36,268 bases of DNA from SAR86 cluster bacterium (lineage in GTDB: Bacteria > Pseudomonadota > Gammaproteobacteria > Magnimaribacterales > Magnimaribacteraceae), in NCBI GenBank assembly GCA_022447025.1, contig JAKUUL010000008.1, positions 1 through 36,268 on the forward strand. The letters are read 5' to 3'. The notes beneath the pieces are model-generated. The model saw only the letters and a program-made list of their open reading frames with translations. It was not told the origin of the DNA and did not search any database. A program made the translations under genes and the position numbers. Below are positions 1-7,796 of the stretch, one piece after another; position 1 is the stretch's first letter; the number at the start of each line of letters is the position of its first letter.

Positions 1-66
1 TGATTCATGAGTTAACTAATTGCGTTGATTCTTTTCTAATTTATAATTAATGGGAGGTTAATTTAT

Positions 67-1281
67 ATGGACTTGCAATTTACACAAGAAGAACTTGATT
101 TTCAAAGTGAAGTTAGGGACTGGTTGAAAGAAAATTATCCAGAGGACATGAGAGAAAGGCATAACAACAGCCCTAATGGAAGTATCTCTAGAGAGGAACA
201 AATGCAATGGCAGGTGGCTCTTTACAAGCAGGGATGGGCAGGTATTAACTGGCCTAAAGAATATGGAGGAGCGGAATTTAGTGCTTCTAAGAAATATCTC
301 TTCAATAAAGAAATGGCAGCTGTTAACGCTCCTACGGTCATTGCTTTTGGAGAAAAAATGGTAGCGCCTGTAATAATGGCCTTTGGGACTGACGAACAAA
401 AGGAAAAGTATCTTCCAGACATTCTTTCTTCTAAGGTTTGGTGGTGTCAAGGCTATTCTGAACCAGGATCTGGATCGGATTTAGCTTCTTTAAAAACCAA
501 AGCAGAAGACAAAGGCGATCATTATCTTGTAAATGGAGCTAAAACCTGGACAACCATGGCTCAGCATGCGGATATGATTTTTTGTCTTGTAAGAACAAGC
601 AATGAAGAGATTCGCCAAATGGGCATCTCCTTCTTATTAATAGACATGCACTCTCCGGGTATTATCGTTCAGCCAATTGTTACTTTGGATAAAGCCCCTG
701 AAGGGCATCAAGAAATTAATACCGTATTTTTTGAAGACGTTAAGGTTCCCAAAGAAAATTTAATTGGTGAGGAAGGAAAGGGGTGGACTTATGCCAAATA
801 TTTATTGGAATTTGAAAGGGGCAATGGTTATTCAGCAGGCCTCTACTCTTCATTAGAAAAAATAGTTGATATGGCTAAAACGCCAACTTCCGGAGGCGAG
901 CCTTTGATGGAAGACTCTAGTTTTAAGGAAAAGTTGGCAGATGTTGAGGTCCAGATAAATGCCATGGAAGCAACCGAACTACGCATACTGGGTAGTTTGT
1001 CTGCTGGACAGAATGTCGGACCCGAATCTTCTTTATTAAAAACCAGGGGTACTGAAATAGGTCAACTTATTACTGAGTTAGCGGTTGAAGCAGTTGACTA
1101 TTATGCTATCCCCTTTAATAACCCGGGACCCGGTATTGGTCATAATGAACCTCCTATAGGGAGCGCTTTTGCTAACACATCAGCTCCTAGATATTTTAAC
1201 TACAGAAAGGCAAGCATCTATGCGGGCTCTAATGAAATTCAAAGAAATATAATGGCAAAATTAGTGTTGGGACTCACATGA
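67..1281 (+). CDS. acyl-CoA dehydrogenase family protein
   Basis: FAD-dependent flavoenzyme that introduces a 2,3 double bond into an acyl-CoA thioester. At 404 residues it has the usual single-domain length. The FAD/substrate signature (SEPGSGSDLASL) starts near residue 131, and the C-terminal flavin-binding motif AGSNEIQRNI lies near 388. The usual catalytic Glu just before that motif (YEG in medium-chain enzymes) is Ala here. E250 in the LLEFERG helix is therefore the probable base, as in the isovaleryl-CoA and long-chain dehydrogenases. The ATG start is supported by a strong Shine-Dalgarno, GGGAGG, about 9 bases upstream. Its stop overlaps the yaaA start by 4 bases (ATGA), so the two are probably cotranscribed. 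Family is certain; the substrate (fatty, branched-chain or cyclic acyl-CoA) cannot be read from the sequence. Confidence 0.93.
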   Translation: MDLQFTQEELDFQSEVRDWLKENYPEDMRERHNNSPNGSISREEQMQWQVALYKQGWAGINWPKEYGGAEFSASKKYLFNKEMAAVNAPTVIAFGEKMVAPVIMAFGTDEQKEKYLPDILSSKVWWCQGYSEPGSGSDLASLKTKAEDKGDHYLVNGAKTWTTMAQHADMIFCLVRTSNEEIRQMGISFLLIDMHSPGIIVQPIVTLDKAPEGHQEINTVFFEDVKVPKENLIGEEGKGWTYAKYLLEFERGNGYSAGLYSSLEKIVDMAKTPTSGGEPLMEDSSFKEKLADVEVQINAMEATELRILGSLSAGQNVGPESSLLKTRGTEIGQLITELAVEAVDYYAIPFNNPGPGIGHNEPPIGSAFANTSAPRYFNYRKASIYAGSNEIQRNIMAKLVLGLT

Positions 1282-2048
1282 TTATTCTTTTATCTCCAGC
1301 AAAAACTCTCGACTATGAGACGCCTTTACCTGTTCAAGATTTCAGTGTTTCGGAAAACTTGGGTAAATCAGAAGAATTAATAGGAGAGTTAAGAAAGAAA
1401 GATCCTCAAGGTTTATCAGATCTAATGGGGCTTAGTGAAAAGCTAGCCAACCTTAACTTTGAAAGGAACATGAATTGGGAGCCTCCAGTTATTCTTTCTG
1501 AGGAGTCTAGACAAGCAATATTTGCTTTTAAGGGAGATGTATACGCCGGGCTTTCTGCCTATAGTCTCAAGAATGCAGACATTAAGTTTTTGGATAAACA
1601 CGTGAGAATTCTTTCAGGCCTGTATGGAATATTAAAGCCATTAGACCTTATGTCCCCTTATAGGTTGGAAATGGGAACAAAACTCAAAAACACCAAAGGA
1701 AAAAACTTGTATGAATTTTGGGGTACAGATATAACTGAGTCAATTAATGAATCTATTTCGACCCACAAAAATAAAACTATATTGAACTTAGCTTCTGTGG
1801 AATATTTTTCTTCCGTAAAACAGGATTCTTTAGAGGGCAATGTTGTAAGTCCTATTTTTAAAGACTATAAAAATGGAAATTATAAAATCATCAGTTTTTT
1901 TGCAAAAAAAGCAAGGGGCTTGATGACAAGATATCTGGTAGAAAATAGGATAAATTCTCCCGAGGGCCTTTCGGGCTTTAATTACGATGGATACAAGTAC
2001 TCTAAGTCAGAATCTACAGATCAAAACCCTGTATTTCTTAGAAAATAA
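1278..2048 (+). CDS. yaaA: YaaA family peroxide-stress protein (DUF328)
   Basis: A 256-residue protein of the family whose E. coli member YaaA limits intracellular free iron and oxidative damage under H2O2 stress. It opens with the family N-terminus MIILLSPAKTLDYE and has the conserved LSGLYGILKPLDLMSPYRLEMG block near residues 112-133. The C-terminal part holds the usual conserved FFAKKARGLMTRY stretch. Length matches the family. It starts inside the stop codon of the acyl-CoA dehydrogenase gene (ATGA), which implies translational coupling. It ends directly against the stop codon of the convergent crotonase gene. Family assignment is firm; the exact biochemical activity is known only from the family. 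Confidence 0.93.
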   Translation: MIILLSPAKTLDYETPLPVQDFSVSENLGKSEELIGELRKKDPQGLSDLMGLSEKLANLNFERNMNWEPPVILSEESRQAIFAFKGDVYAGLSAYSLKNADIKFLDKHVRILSGLYGILKPLDLMSPYRLEMGTKLKNTKGKNLYEFWGTDITESINESISTHKNKTILNLASVEYFSSVKQDSLEGNVVSPIFKDYKNGNYKIISFFAKKARGLMTRYLVENRINSPEGLSGFNYDGYKYSKSESTDQNPVFLRK

Positions 2049-2900
2049 CTAAGACGGTATTTCGCCGTCTAAATATTTCCTTCTGGGCAGCATATCCTCA
2101 AATTCAGGATCTTTTTTTTCAGCTTTAGCTTTAAAAGCAGCTGACATCTCATCCCCGATGCCCATTGCATTATTCCAAAGAGCTATGTGGTTAAGGGCCT
2201 CTTCTGTGGTGTGGTCTCGTCCATAATTTAGAGATTCTTTAGTGCCTGCTATAGCAAGAGGTCCTTTAGAAGCAATTTCTTTAGCTACACTCATAACCTC
2301 CGCCATCATTTCTTCTTTAGTATCAAATATTTGATTAACCAGCCCATGTTTTAAAGCCTCTTCTGGTAAGAACCTCCTACCGGTGTAGGCTAATTCTCTG
2401 ACGATACCTTCAGGCACAAGCCTAGGTATTCTTTGGAGAGTTCCAACATCTGCAGCCATTCCTATATTTATCTCTTGTATGCAAAAGAAAGCATCTTTTG
2501 TGCAATAACGAAGATCAGTAGCGGTCGCCATATCAACTCCACCTCCAATGCAAGCACCCTGAATGGCTGAAATTACAGGCATTCTAGCCTTTTCTAAGCA
2601 AGAGATAGTATGTTGTAGGTCCAAAGTTACCCTATAAGCCGATTCACTTCTCATTCCACTATGAGCGTTAGGTTGAGAATCTGAAGGCGTAAAATTAGCC
2701 AAGTCCATGCCAGCACAAAAATGTTTCCCTTCCCCCGACAAAACAACCACTCTTGCAGAAGCATTGTCTGAAAGATCTTCTATCAGATGGGGTAATTCAG
2801 ACCAGAATGCCTTGTTCATAGAATTGAACTCGTCAGGCCTGATCATTTTAATGTGTGCGATTTTGTCCTTTATTTCACAATCAAAACAGCTGTAATTCAT
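2049..2900 (-). CDS. crotonase-fold protein, dienoyl-CoA isomerase-like (enoyl-CoA hydratase/isomerase)
   Basis: A 283-residue member of the enoyl-CoA hydratase/isomerase superfamily. The oxyanion-hole segments are visible: HFCAGMDL near 60-67 and GACIGGGVD near 115-123. The acidic residues match those of delta3,5-delta2,4-dienoyl-CoA isomerase (ECH1): D123 in GGGVD, E143 in IQEINIG and D151 in MAADVGTLQRIPR. That points to double-bond shifting in degradation of unsaturated fatty acids rather than simple hydration. The start is an ATG preceded by AAGGAGAG, which lies in the 10-base gap after a small upstream ORF, so the two look like an operon. A fatty-acid role fits the convergent acyl-CoA dehydrogenase gene. 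Family is sure; the specific isomerase activity is inferred from active-site residues. Confidence 0.9.
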   Translation of the reverse strand: MNYSCFDCEIKDKIAHIKMIRPDEFNSMNKAFWSELPHLIEDLSDNASARVVVLSGEGKHFCAGMDLANFTPSDSQPNAHSGMRSESAYRVTLDLQHTISCLEKARMPVISAIQGACIGGGVDMATATDLRYCTKDAFFCIQEINIGMAADVGTLQRIPRLVPEGIVRELAYTGRRFLPEEALKHGLVNQIFDTKEEMMAEVMSVAKEIASKGPLAIAGTKESLNYGRDHTTEEALNHIALWNNAMGIGDEMSAAFKAKAEKKDPEFEDMLPRRKYLDGEIPS

Positions 2901-2910
2901 TAGACTCTCC

Positions 2911-3090
2911 TTATAATTCGTTGGTTTCTTGCTTCAAGTCGCTAAGCATTTCTTCAATTCTTGCTTCAAGCTCATCAGTTAATTCAAAAGTTTTGTGATG
3001 AGAAAGTACGGTTTTTCTATTCCTTCCAAGTAGCTTAAGTCCTTTTTTTAGAACTTCCGCGTTCTCTATTAATTTTTGTTTATTATTCAT
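2911..3090 (-). CDS. small hypothetical protein, 59 residues
   Basis: An ORF of 59 codons reading from ATG at 3090 to TAA at 2911, immediately upstream of and in line with the crotonase gene. The product begins MNNKQKLIENAEVLKKGLKL and ends DLKQETNEL. It is charged, rich in Lys, Glu and Leu, has no membrane segment, and its second half (roughly residues 36-56, ELTDELEARIEEMLSDLKQE) looks like an amphipathic helix or short coiled coil. The Shine-Dalgarno of the next gene directly follows its stop codon, which supports genuine gene spacing. Its own ribosome site is weak. A TATAAA at 3097-3102 would place transcription start close to the ATG. I do not recognise the family. It could be a small regulator or partner of the crotonase, but nothing visible proves this. 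Confidence 0.6.
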   Translation of the reverse strand: MNNKQKLIENAEVLKKGLKLLGRNRKTVLSHHKTFELTDELEARIEEMLSDLKQETNEL

Positions 3091-3158
3091 ATCACTTTTA
3101 TAGCAAGGATTTGTCAGTTATTGTAAAAGAAAAAGAACAGCTAACAAATTAAAGATAG

Positions 3159-3971
3159 ATGTTTATGGACAAAGAAAAGTTACTAGAGCTATCAGATAAA
3201 GTCTCTGAGATAGCCTTAAAGGCCTCTCAGAGCATTATGGATATCTACACAAGAAAAGAGATTGCTCTTGAAAAAAAGGAAGATGGATCGCCCCTAACAG
3301 AAGCCGATCTTACTTCTCACAAAATCTTAGTAGAAGGACTAGATAACTTAGACCTAGGGTTTTCTGTACTGTCAGAAGAAGGCAAATCAAAGCATAAGCT
3401 GGATGATGAGACTTTTTGGTTAATAGACCCTTTAGACGGAACAAAAGAGTTCTTAAATAAGAATGGTGATTTCACAGTAAACATAGCTTTAATAGACAAG
3501 GGCACTCCTTTGATGGGCATAGTAAGCGCCCCAGCCAAGGGAGAATTGTTTAAGGGCATCTTGGGTATTGGAGCTTACAAAGTTAATGATGGAGGTCAAA
3601 CTGAAATAAAAACCAAAACATTAAACAAAGACCTTATAACTGTCACTGTGAGCAGGAGTCACCAAACTGAAAAAGATAAACAGGCCCTTAAGGGCATAAG
3701 TAAAAATTTTAACGAAATAGAAATAATTGAAGCAGGAAGTTCATTGAAACTCTGTAGGGTTGCAGAAGGGCTTGCGGACATTTATTGCAGAATGGGGCCT
3801 ACTTACCAATGGGACATAGCAGCGGGACAGGCCGTAGCAGAGGCAGCTGGGGGAGCTTTAAAGACATTAGATGGGAATGATTTTTTCTATACTTTTGACT
3901 CGGAAAAGAAGAACCCTGAATTTTATTGTGTTGGAGACTCAAGCTTCGCCTGGAAAACCCTATTTTCTTAA
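3159..3971 (+). CDS. cysQ: 3'(2'),5'-bisphosphate nucleotidase CysQ
   Basis: A 270-residue inositol-monophosphatase-fold enzyme that hydrolyses 3'-phosphoadenosine 5'-phosphate (PAP) to AMP and phosphate, clearing the by-product of sulfate assimilation. Metal-binding motifs are present: SEEG at 72-75, the DPLDGT core at 90-95 followed by the CysQ-type KEFLNKNGDF, and the C-terminal WDIAAGQAVAEAAGG motif. SPLTEADLTSHK near 44-55 is also typical of CysQ. Two in-frame ATGs (3159 and 3165) could start the protein; neither has a strong Shine-Dalgarno. It stands 54 bp ahead of rpoH and faces away from the small crotonase-linked ORF. CysQ and plain inositol monophosphatase are close relatives, but the KEF motif favours CysQ. 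Confidence 0.9.
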   Translation: MFMDKEKLLELSDKVSEIALKASQSIMDIYTRKEIALEKKEDGSPLTEADLTSHKILVEGLDNLDLGFSVLSEEGKSKHKLDDETFWLIDPLDGTKEFLNKNGDFTVNIALIDKGTPLMGIVSAPAKGELFKGILGIGAYKVNDGGQTEIKTKTLNKDLITVTVSRSHQTEKDKQALKGISKNFNEIEIIEAGSSLKLCRVAEGLADIYCRMGPTYQWDIAAGQAVAEAAGGALKTLDGNDFFYTFDSEKKNPEFYCVGDSSFAWKTLFS

Positions 3972-4025
3972 AGAATTGCATAATTTGGATAATTTATTGT
4001 TAAAAATGTAGAATTCCGCCAAGAA

Positions 4026-4916
4026 ATGGCAAAAAAACCAAAAAAAGAACAAATTAAGCCAGGTACTTCGCTACAGGAGATGGATATAGCATCGCCTGGA
4101 GGAAACCTTGAATCTTATATAAATTCTATTCACAACATCGGTATTCTTTCTCCTGAACAGGAAAGGAAGTTAGCTGAAGATCTTTATTACAACGATGATC
4201 TAGATGCAGCAAGAAAATTAGTAATGGCTCACCTTAGGTTTGTTGTATACATAGCTAAGACCTATTCAGGTTATGGGCTTTCTGAAGCAGACCTTATTCA
4301 GGAAGGAAATATAGGGTTAATGAAGGCAGTTAGAAGATTTAATCCCGAAGTTGGGGTAAGGCTTATTTCTTTTGCAGTGCATTGGATTAAGGCAGAGATA
4401 CATGAATACGTTTTAAGGAATTGGAAGATCGTCAAAATTGCTACGACTAAAGCGCAAAGAAAGCTTTTCTTTAATTTAAGAAGTAAGAAGAAGAATTTGG
4501 GCTGGTTAACAGAAGATGAAATTAAATCAATTTCTAAAGACTTAGGAGTTAAGCCGGCAGAAGTCAGAGAGATGGAAAAACGCCTTAGTGGACTCGATAT
4601 GTCATTTGACCCCCTTGAAGGAGATGAAAGCGACGATGCTAATTATGCTCCAGCTCAGTACTTGGAAGACTCTTCTGCCAATCCCTCAGAGATAATTGAG
4701 AAAGAAGATGACTCAGCTTTGAACACAACGCAGCTTTATGAAGCCCTGAAGCAATTAGATGACAGAAGTCGAGATATCATTTATGACAGGTGGCTTTCAG
4801 ACCAGAAACTAACACTGCACGAATTAGCTGACAAGTATGGTATTTCTGCTGAAAGAGTAAGGCAGATAGAACAAAATGCCATGAAGAAGGTTAAACTGAA
4901 TTTTCCTTTGGATTAA
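4026..4916 (+). CDS. rpoH: RNA polymerase heat-shock sigma factor sigma-32
   Basis: A 296-residue group 3 sigma factor that directs RNA polymerase to heat-shock promoters. Region 2 includes [20 protein letters not shown], the core-binding [17 protein letters not shown] and the -10 recognition stretch ending [18 protein letters not shown]. It is followed by the RpoH box QRKLFFNLR, the segment that separates sigma-32 from sigma-70 and is involved in stability control. The region 4 helix-turn-helix near the C-terminus is [22 protein letters not shown]. Length is normal. It starts with ATG (MAKKPKKEQ). The usual ftsYEX upstream neighbours of gammaproteobacterial rpoH are replaced here by cysQ. 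I see no clear sigma-32 promoter in the 54-bp upstream gap. Confidence 0.96.
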   Translation: MAKKPKKEQIKPGTSLQEMDIASPGGNLESYINSIHNIGILSPEQERKLAEDLYYNDDLDAARKLVMAHLRFVVYIAKTYSGYGLSEADLIQEGNIGLMKAVRRFNPEVGVRLISFAVHWIKAEIHEYVLRNWKIVKIATTKAQRKLFFNLRSKKKNLGWLTEDEIKSISKDLGVKPAEVREMEKRLSGLDMSFDPLEGDESDDANYAPAQYLEDSSANPSEIIEKEDDSALNTTQLYEALKQLDDRSRDIIYDRWLSDQKLTLHELADKYGISAERVRQIEQNAMKKVKLNFPLD

Positions 4917-4917
4917 T

Positions 4918-4935
4918 TTTTAGCTAAAGCTAAAA
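4918..4935. other. perfect 7-bp inverted repeat between rpoH and thiS
   Basis: TTTTAGC and GCTAAAA flank a four-base TAAA loop, starting one base after the rpoH stop and ending 8 bases before the thiS start. It would form a small RNA hairpin in either direction. No T-run follows on either strand, so it is not a standard intrinsic terminator. It may mark a processing or mRNA-stability point, or be chance in AT-rich DNA. Confidence 0.5.
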
Positions 4936-4943
4936 TCCCCTAC

Positions 4944-5144
4944 ATGTTATTAAAGGTTAACGGCGATTCAGTCGAGATTGATGATGGATCTAATATCGAT
5001 GAGCTATTAGATATGCTAGAAATACCTAAAACCAAGGTAGCGGTGGAGCTTAATGGAGTCGTTATACCTAATTCTGAACTTCTAGGTAAAGCACTTAAGG
5101 ATCAGGATATTCTAGAGATAGTTCGGGCTATAGGCGGGGGATAA
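4944..5144 (+). CDS. thiS: sulfur carrier protein ThiS
   Basis: A 66-residue ubiquitin-fold protein that carries sulfur as a C-terminal thiocarboxylate for making the thiazole ring of thiamine. The diagnostic C-terminus, ILEIVRAIGGG, supplies the terminal Gly-Gly that ThiF adenylates and sulfurates. AVELNGVVIP near residues 33-42 is also typical. Ordinary family members are about 65-70 residues. It is followed after 6 bp by thiG, the enzyme it donates sulfur to, so the pair is co-expressed. No TPP (THI-box) riboswitch fits in the 27-bp gap upstream; expression may depend on rpoH read-through. ThiF and the dehydroglycine-forming enzyme are not in this window. Confidence 0.93.
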   Translation: MLLKVNGDSVEIDDGSNIDELLDMLEIPKTKVAVELNGVVIPNSELLGKALKDQDILEIVRAIGGG

Positions 5145-5150
5145 AGCAAG

Positions 5151-5930
5151 TTGGAAGATTTATTAACCATAGCCGGTCGAACTTATAAATCCAGGCTCTT
5201 AGTTGGAACGGGTAAGTATAAAGATTTTGAGGAAACCCGTTCTTCAATAGAGGCCTCAGGAGCAGAGATTGTGACTGTAGCTATAAGAAGAACAAATATA
5301 GGTCAAGATTCTTCAGAACCAAACATTTTAGATTTTCTTTCACCAGATAAATTCACAATTTTGCCAAATACTGCAGGATGCTATACAGCTGAAGAGGCAA
5401 TCAGAACATGTAAATTGGCAAGAGAATTATTGGAGGGTAATAATTTAGTAAAATTAGAAGTTCTAGGAGATAAAGAAACCTTATATCCAAATATGCCTGA
5501 AACGTTAAAGGCGGCCAAAGATCTTGTTAAAGATGGATTTGAAGTTATGGTTTATTGTTCTGACGACCCCTTACTAGCAAAAGAATTAGAAGGATTAGGC
5601 TGTGTTTCAGTTATGCCTCTTGCTTCGCCTATCGGTTCGGGTCTAGGTATTCAAAATCCTCATAATATAGAAATGATTCTTTCAAAAGCAGAGGTTCCAA
5701 TAATTGTTGATGCGGGGGTGGGTACTGCCTCAGATGCATCTATTGCAATGGAGCTGGGTTGCGCTGGAGTTTTGATGAACACAGCAATAGCTAAAGCACA
5801 GGAACCAGTTCTGATGGCACAAGCAATGAAAAAGGCAATTGAATCAGGCAGGCAGGCTTATTTAGCAGGCAGGATGGAAAAAAAGAGTTACGCTTCACCT
5901 TCATCACCTACGAAAGGCTTAATAAAGTAG
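5151..5930 (+). CDS. thiG: thiazole synthase ThiG
   Basis: A 259-residue TIM-barrel enzyme that condenses 1-deoxy-D-xylulose 5-phosphate, dehydroglycine and sulfur from ThiS thiocarboxylate into thiazole phosphate for thiamine. The Schiff-base lysine is K101 in [10 protein letters not shown]. Other family blocks are RLLVGTGKY (15-23), [23 protein letters not shown] and the phosphate-binding [11 protein letters not shown]. The start is TTG ([12 protein letters not shown]), the only start consistent with the family N-terminus. A GGGGG tract at the end of thiS lies about 10 bases upstream. It forms a tight pair with thiS and is 22 bp ahead of trmB. Confidence 0.95.
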   Translation: MEDLLTIAGRTYKSRLLVGTGKYKDFEETRSSIEASGAEIVTVAIRRTNIGQDSSEPNILDFLSPDKFTILPNTAGCYTAEEAIRTCKLARELLEGNNLVKLEVLGDKETLYPNMPETLKAAKDLVKDGFEVMVYCSDDPLLAKELEGLGCVSVMPLASPIGSGLGIQNPHNIEMILSKAEVPIIVDAGVGTASDASIAMELGCAGVLMNTAIAKAQEPVLMAQAMKKAIESGRQAYLAGRMEKKSYASPSSPTKGLIK

Positions 5931-5952
5931 ATTCTTCATAGGTTTATTACTA

Positions 5953-6633
5953 ATGCAGGCACAAAAGAATACTGAGAAAAGCTTTGTTCTAAGAAAGGGG
6001 AGAGTAACAGCAGCACAAAGAAGGGCACTTAATTCTTTAAAAAACGAATATACCATTACGCCTGGTAAGAGCAGGCTAAGCCTAGCAGAGGCATTTCTAG
6101 ACTCCGACAGAAAGCTTATAGCAGATGTTGGTTTCGGATCGGGCGAAAGCTTGCTGTCAATGGCAAATAAACATCAAGAAGCCAACTTTGTAGGCATTGA
6201 AGTATATTCTTCGGGGATTGGTTCGGCTCTAAACCAAATTCAGAAAAGCAACCTAACTAACTTAAAAATAATAGAGGCTGATGTTTTTCAACTACTGGAA
6301 ACAAACATAGCGGATGAAACCTTTGATGTTGTTGTCTTTCTTTATCCAGACCCATGGCCTAAAAGAAAACATCACAAAAGAAGGCTGTTATCAGAAGGTT
6401 TCTTAAATATTCTTTACGGCAAAATAACAACCAATGGTTTAGTTTACTGTAAGACTGATTGGGAAGACTACTATTGTCAAATTAAAGAAGTTTTTTCTTC
6501 TGATGACAGGTGGGCAAGTGAAGATTTAACTAATTTACCCGAATATTTGCAGTCTTTGCCTAAGACAAAATACGAGAGAAAGGCATTGATTGAGGGAAGG
6601 CAGACAAGGGAATTATTTTTCCGTAAGGCCTGA
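5953..6633 (+). CDS. trmB: tRNA (guanine-N7)-methyltransferase TrmB
   Basis: A 226-residue SAM-dependent enzyme that makes m7G46 in the variable loop of tRNAs. The SAM-binding motif is ADVGFGSGESL near residues 58-68, followed by the acidic ribose-binding FVGIEVY. The family signature FLYPDPWPKRKHHKRRL, holding tRNA-binding and catalytic residues, lies near 129-145. The C-terminal KTKYERKALIEGR is also typical. Its last 21 bases overlap the convergent rdgB gene in another frame, an unusually tight tail-to-tail arrangement with no terminator between them. From memory, the thiS-thiG-trmB order is also found in Pseudomonas. Confidence 0.95.
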   Translation: MQAQKNTEKSFVLRKGRVTAAQRRALNSLKNEYTITPGKSRLSLAEAFLDSDRKLIADVGFGSGESLLSMANKHQEANFVGIEVYSSGIGSALNQIQKSNLTNLKIIEADVFQLLETNIADETFDVVVFLYPDPWPKRKHHKRRLLSEGFLNILYGKITTNGLVYCKTDWEDYYCQIKEVFSSDDRWASEDLTNLPEYLQSLPKTKYERKALIEGRQTRELFFRKA

Positions 6634-7206
6634 AGATAGTTTTTCTAGAAGAGATTTAAAGGCATTCGCACGATGGCTTATTAGATTCTTTTTTTCCTGA
6701 TCCATTTCAGCCATATGTAATAAAGACCCTTTAGGAAGAAAAATGGGGTCGTAACCAAATCCCCTGTCTCCTCTTTTTTCTTCAGCTATTTTTCCTTCAA
6801 CAGATCCCTCAGAGCAAATAAGATTAGCAGTACCTTCTTGTATCAAAACCAGACAACACTTAAATCTTGCAGATCGATCTTCATGAGGAATCCCTTTTAA
6901 CTCATTGAGTAATTTATCCACATTAGATTCGTCTGTAGCTTTTTTTGAAAATCTTGAAGAATGAACACCGGGTTTCCCATTTAGGGCATCGACTTCCAGT
7001 CCTGAGTCATCTCCGAGGCAGGTTCTCCCAGTCAAGGAAAAAGCAAAGTTAGCCTTAATTGAGGCATTTTCAAAAAATGTACTTCCTGTTTCTTCGGGAA
7101 AGGTGGAATTACTTGGAACGGGAATAAAATTGAATTCTGTACCCTTGGCCAGTTCATTAAACTCTTTTATTTTCCCATTATTCTGTGTAGCTAAAATAAT
7201 TTCCAT
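6613..7206 (-). CDS. rdgB: RdgB/HAM1 family non-canonical purine NTP pyrophosphatase
   Basis: A 197-residue house-cleaning enzyme that hydrolyses dITP, XTP and similar deaminated purine nucleotides to monophosphates, keeping them out of DNA and RNA. Motifs run in order: the substrate-binding ATQNNGKIKEF at 6-16, the metal and catalytic GDDSGLEVD at 65-73 (D67 corresponds to the catalytic Asp), PGVHSSRFS at 79-87, GDRGFGYDPIFLP near 146-158 and the C-terminal SHRANAF. Length is normal. It lies 2 bp downstream of metW, is probably the last gene of the metX-metW unit, and overlaps trmB by 21 bases. Confidence 0.96.
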   Translation of the reverse strand: MEIILATQNNGKIKEFNELAKGTEFNFIPVPSNSTFPEETGSTFFENASIKANFAFSLTGRTCLGDDSGLEVDALNGKPGVHSSRFSKKATDESNVDKLLNELKGIPHEDRSARFKCCLVLIQEGTANLICSEGSVEGKIAEEKRGDRGFGYDPIFLPKGSLLHMAEMDQEKKNLISHRANAFKSLLEKLSSGLTEK

Positions 7207-7208
7207 TT

Positions 7209-7796
7209 TTATCTAGAAAGTCTATATATGACAGCACTACTCAATAAATTCGACCAACCAGAAGATATGGTGCTAACTTTGCCCTCAGAATTAAGAATTT
7301 TCTTTTCTTCAATGACAATACCTAACTCAGAACACAGATTTTCAAAATCAGCCACTGTGCACAAGTGAATATTTGGTGTTTCATACCATTTCTCAGGAAG
7401 GGTTTCAGTTACTGGCATCTTACCTCCTAAAAAAACAGTTAATCTAGATTTCCAGTGTCCAAAGTTAGGAATGACTATTATGGACTGATGTCCAATTCTG
7501 GTAATTTCATCCAGGGCTTGTTTAGGGTTCTTTAGTACCTGTATGGTTTGGCTAACTAAGACTGTATCAAAGCTTTTGTCTTGAAAGTTTGAAAGCCCTT
7601 CATCAATGTTTTGTTCAATTACTTCGAGGCCTTTCTCTAAGCAAGCTTGAATGTTCTCTTTATCAATCTCAATGCCATAGCCGCCTACAGATTTATTTAG
7701 TTTCAAAGCTTCGAGAATAGATCCATCCCCACACCCTAAATCCAAAATTCTTGAGCCTGAACTAACCCAATTTTCAATTACTTCTGCAGTTTTCAT
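7209..7796 (-). CDS. metW: MetW, methionine biosynthesis methyltransferase-fold partner of MetX
   Basis: A 195-residue protein with a class I SAM-dependent methyltransferase fold; the SAM loop [12 protein letters not shown] is at residues 17-28. In many proteobacteria MetW is encoded directly after MetX and is needed for full homoserine acylation activity; its own catalytic reaction is not established. [20 protein letters not shown] and the later GHWKSRL plus [15 protein letters not shown] block are typical MetW sequence. Its start overlaps the metX stop by 4 bases (ATGA), indicating translational coupling. It would therefore be controlled by the SAM-II riboswitch ahead of metX. Confidence 0.94.
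   Translation of the reverse strand: MKTAEVIENWVSSGSRILDLGCGDGSILEALKLNKSVGGYGIEIDKENIQACLEKGLEVIEQNIDEGLSNFQDKSFDTVLVSQTIQVLKNPKQALDEITRIGHQSIIVIPNFGHWKSRLTVFLGGKMPVTETLPEKWYETPNIHLCTVADFENLCSELGIVIEEKKILNSEGKVSTISSGWSNLLSSAVIYRLSR

Noticed and set aside
20-47. TTGCGT and TATAAT spaced 16 bases apart ahead of the acyl-CoA dehydrogenase gene
   Set aside because: A start site placed by this pair (near 54) would fall inside the strong Shine-Dalgarno at 52-57 and remove part of it. In AT-rich DNA a TATAAT is expected by chance.
2052-2070. AGACGG/CCGTCT hairpin at the yaaA/crotonase convergent junction as a terminator
   Set aside because: The stem is only 6 bp, there is no T-run on either side, and it lies within the coding end of the crotonase gene.
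4917-4943. TPP riboswitch before thiS
   Set aside because: The gap is only 27 bp, far too short for a THI-box aptamer, and no such motif is seen inside the end of rpoH.
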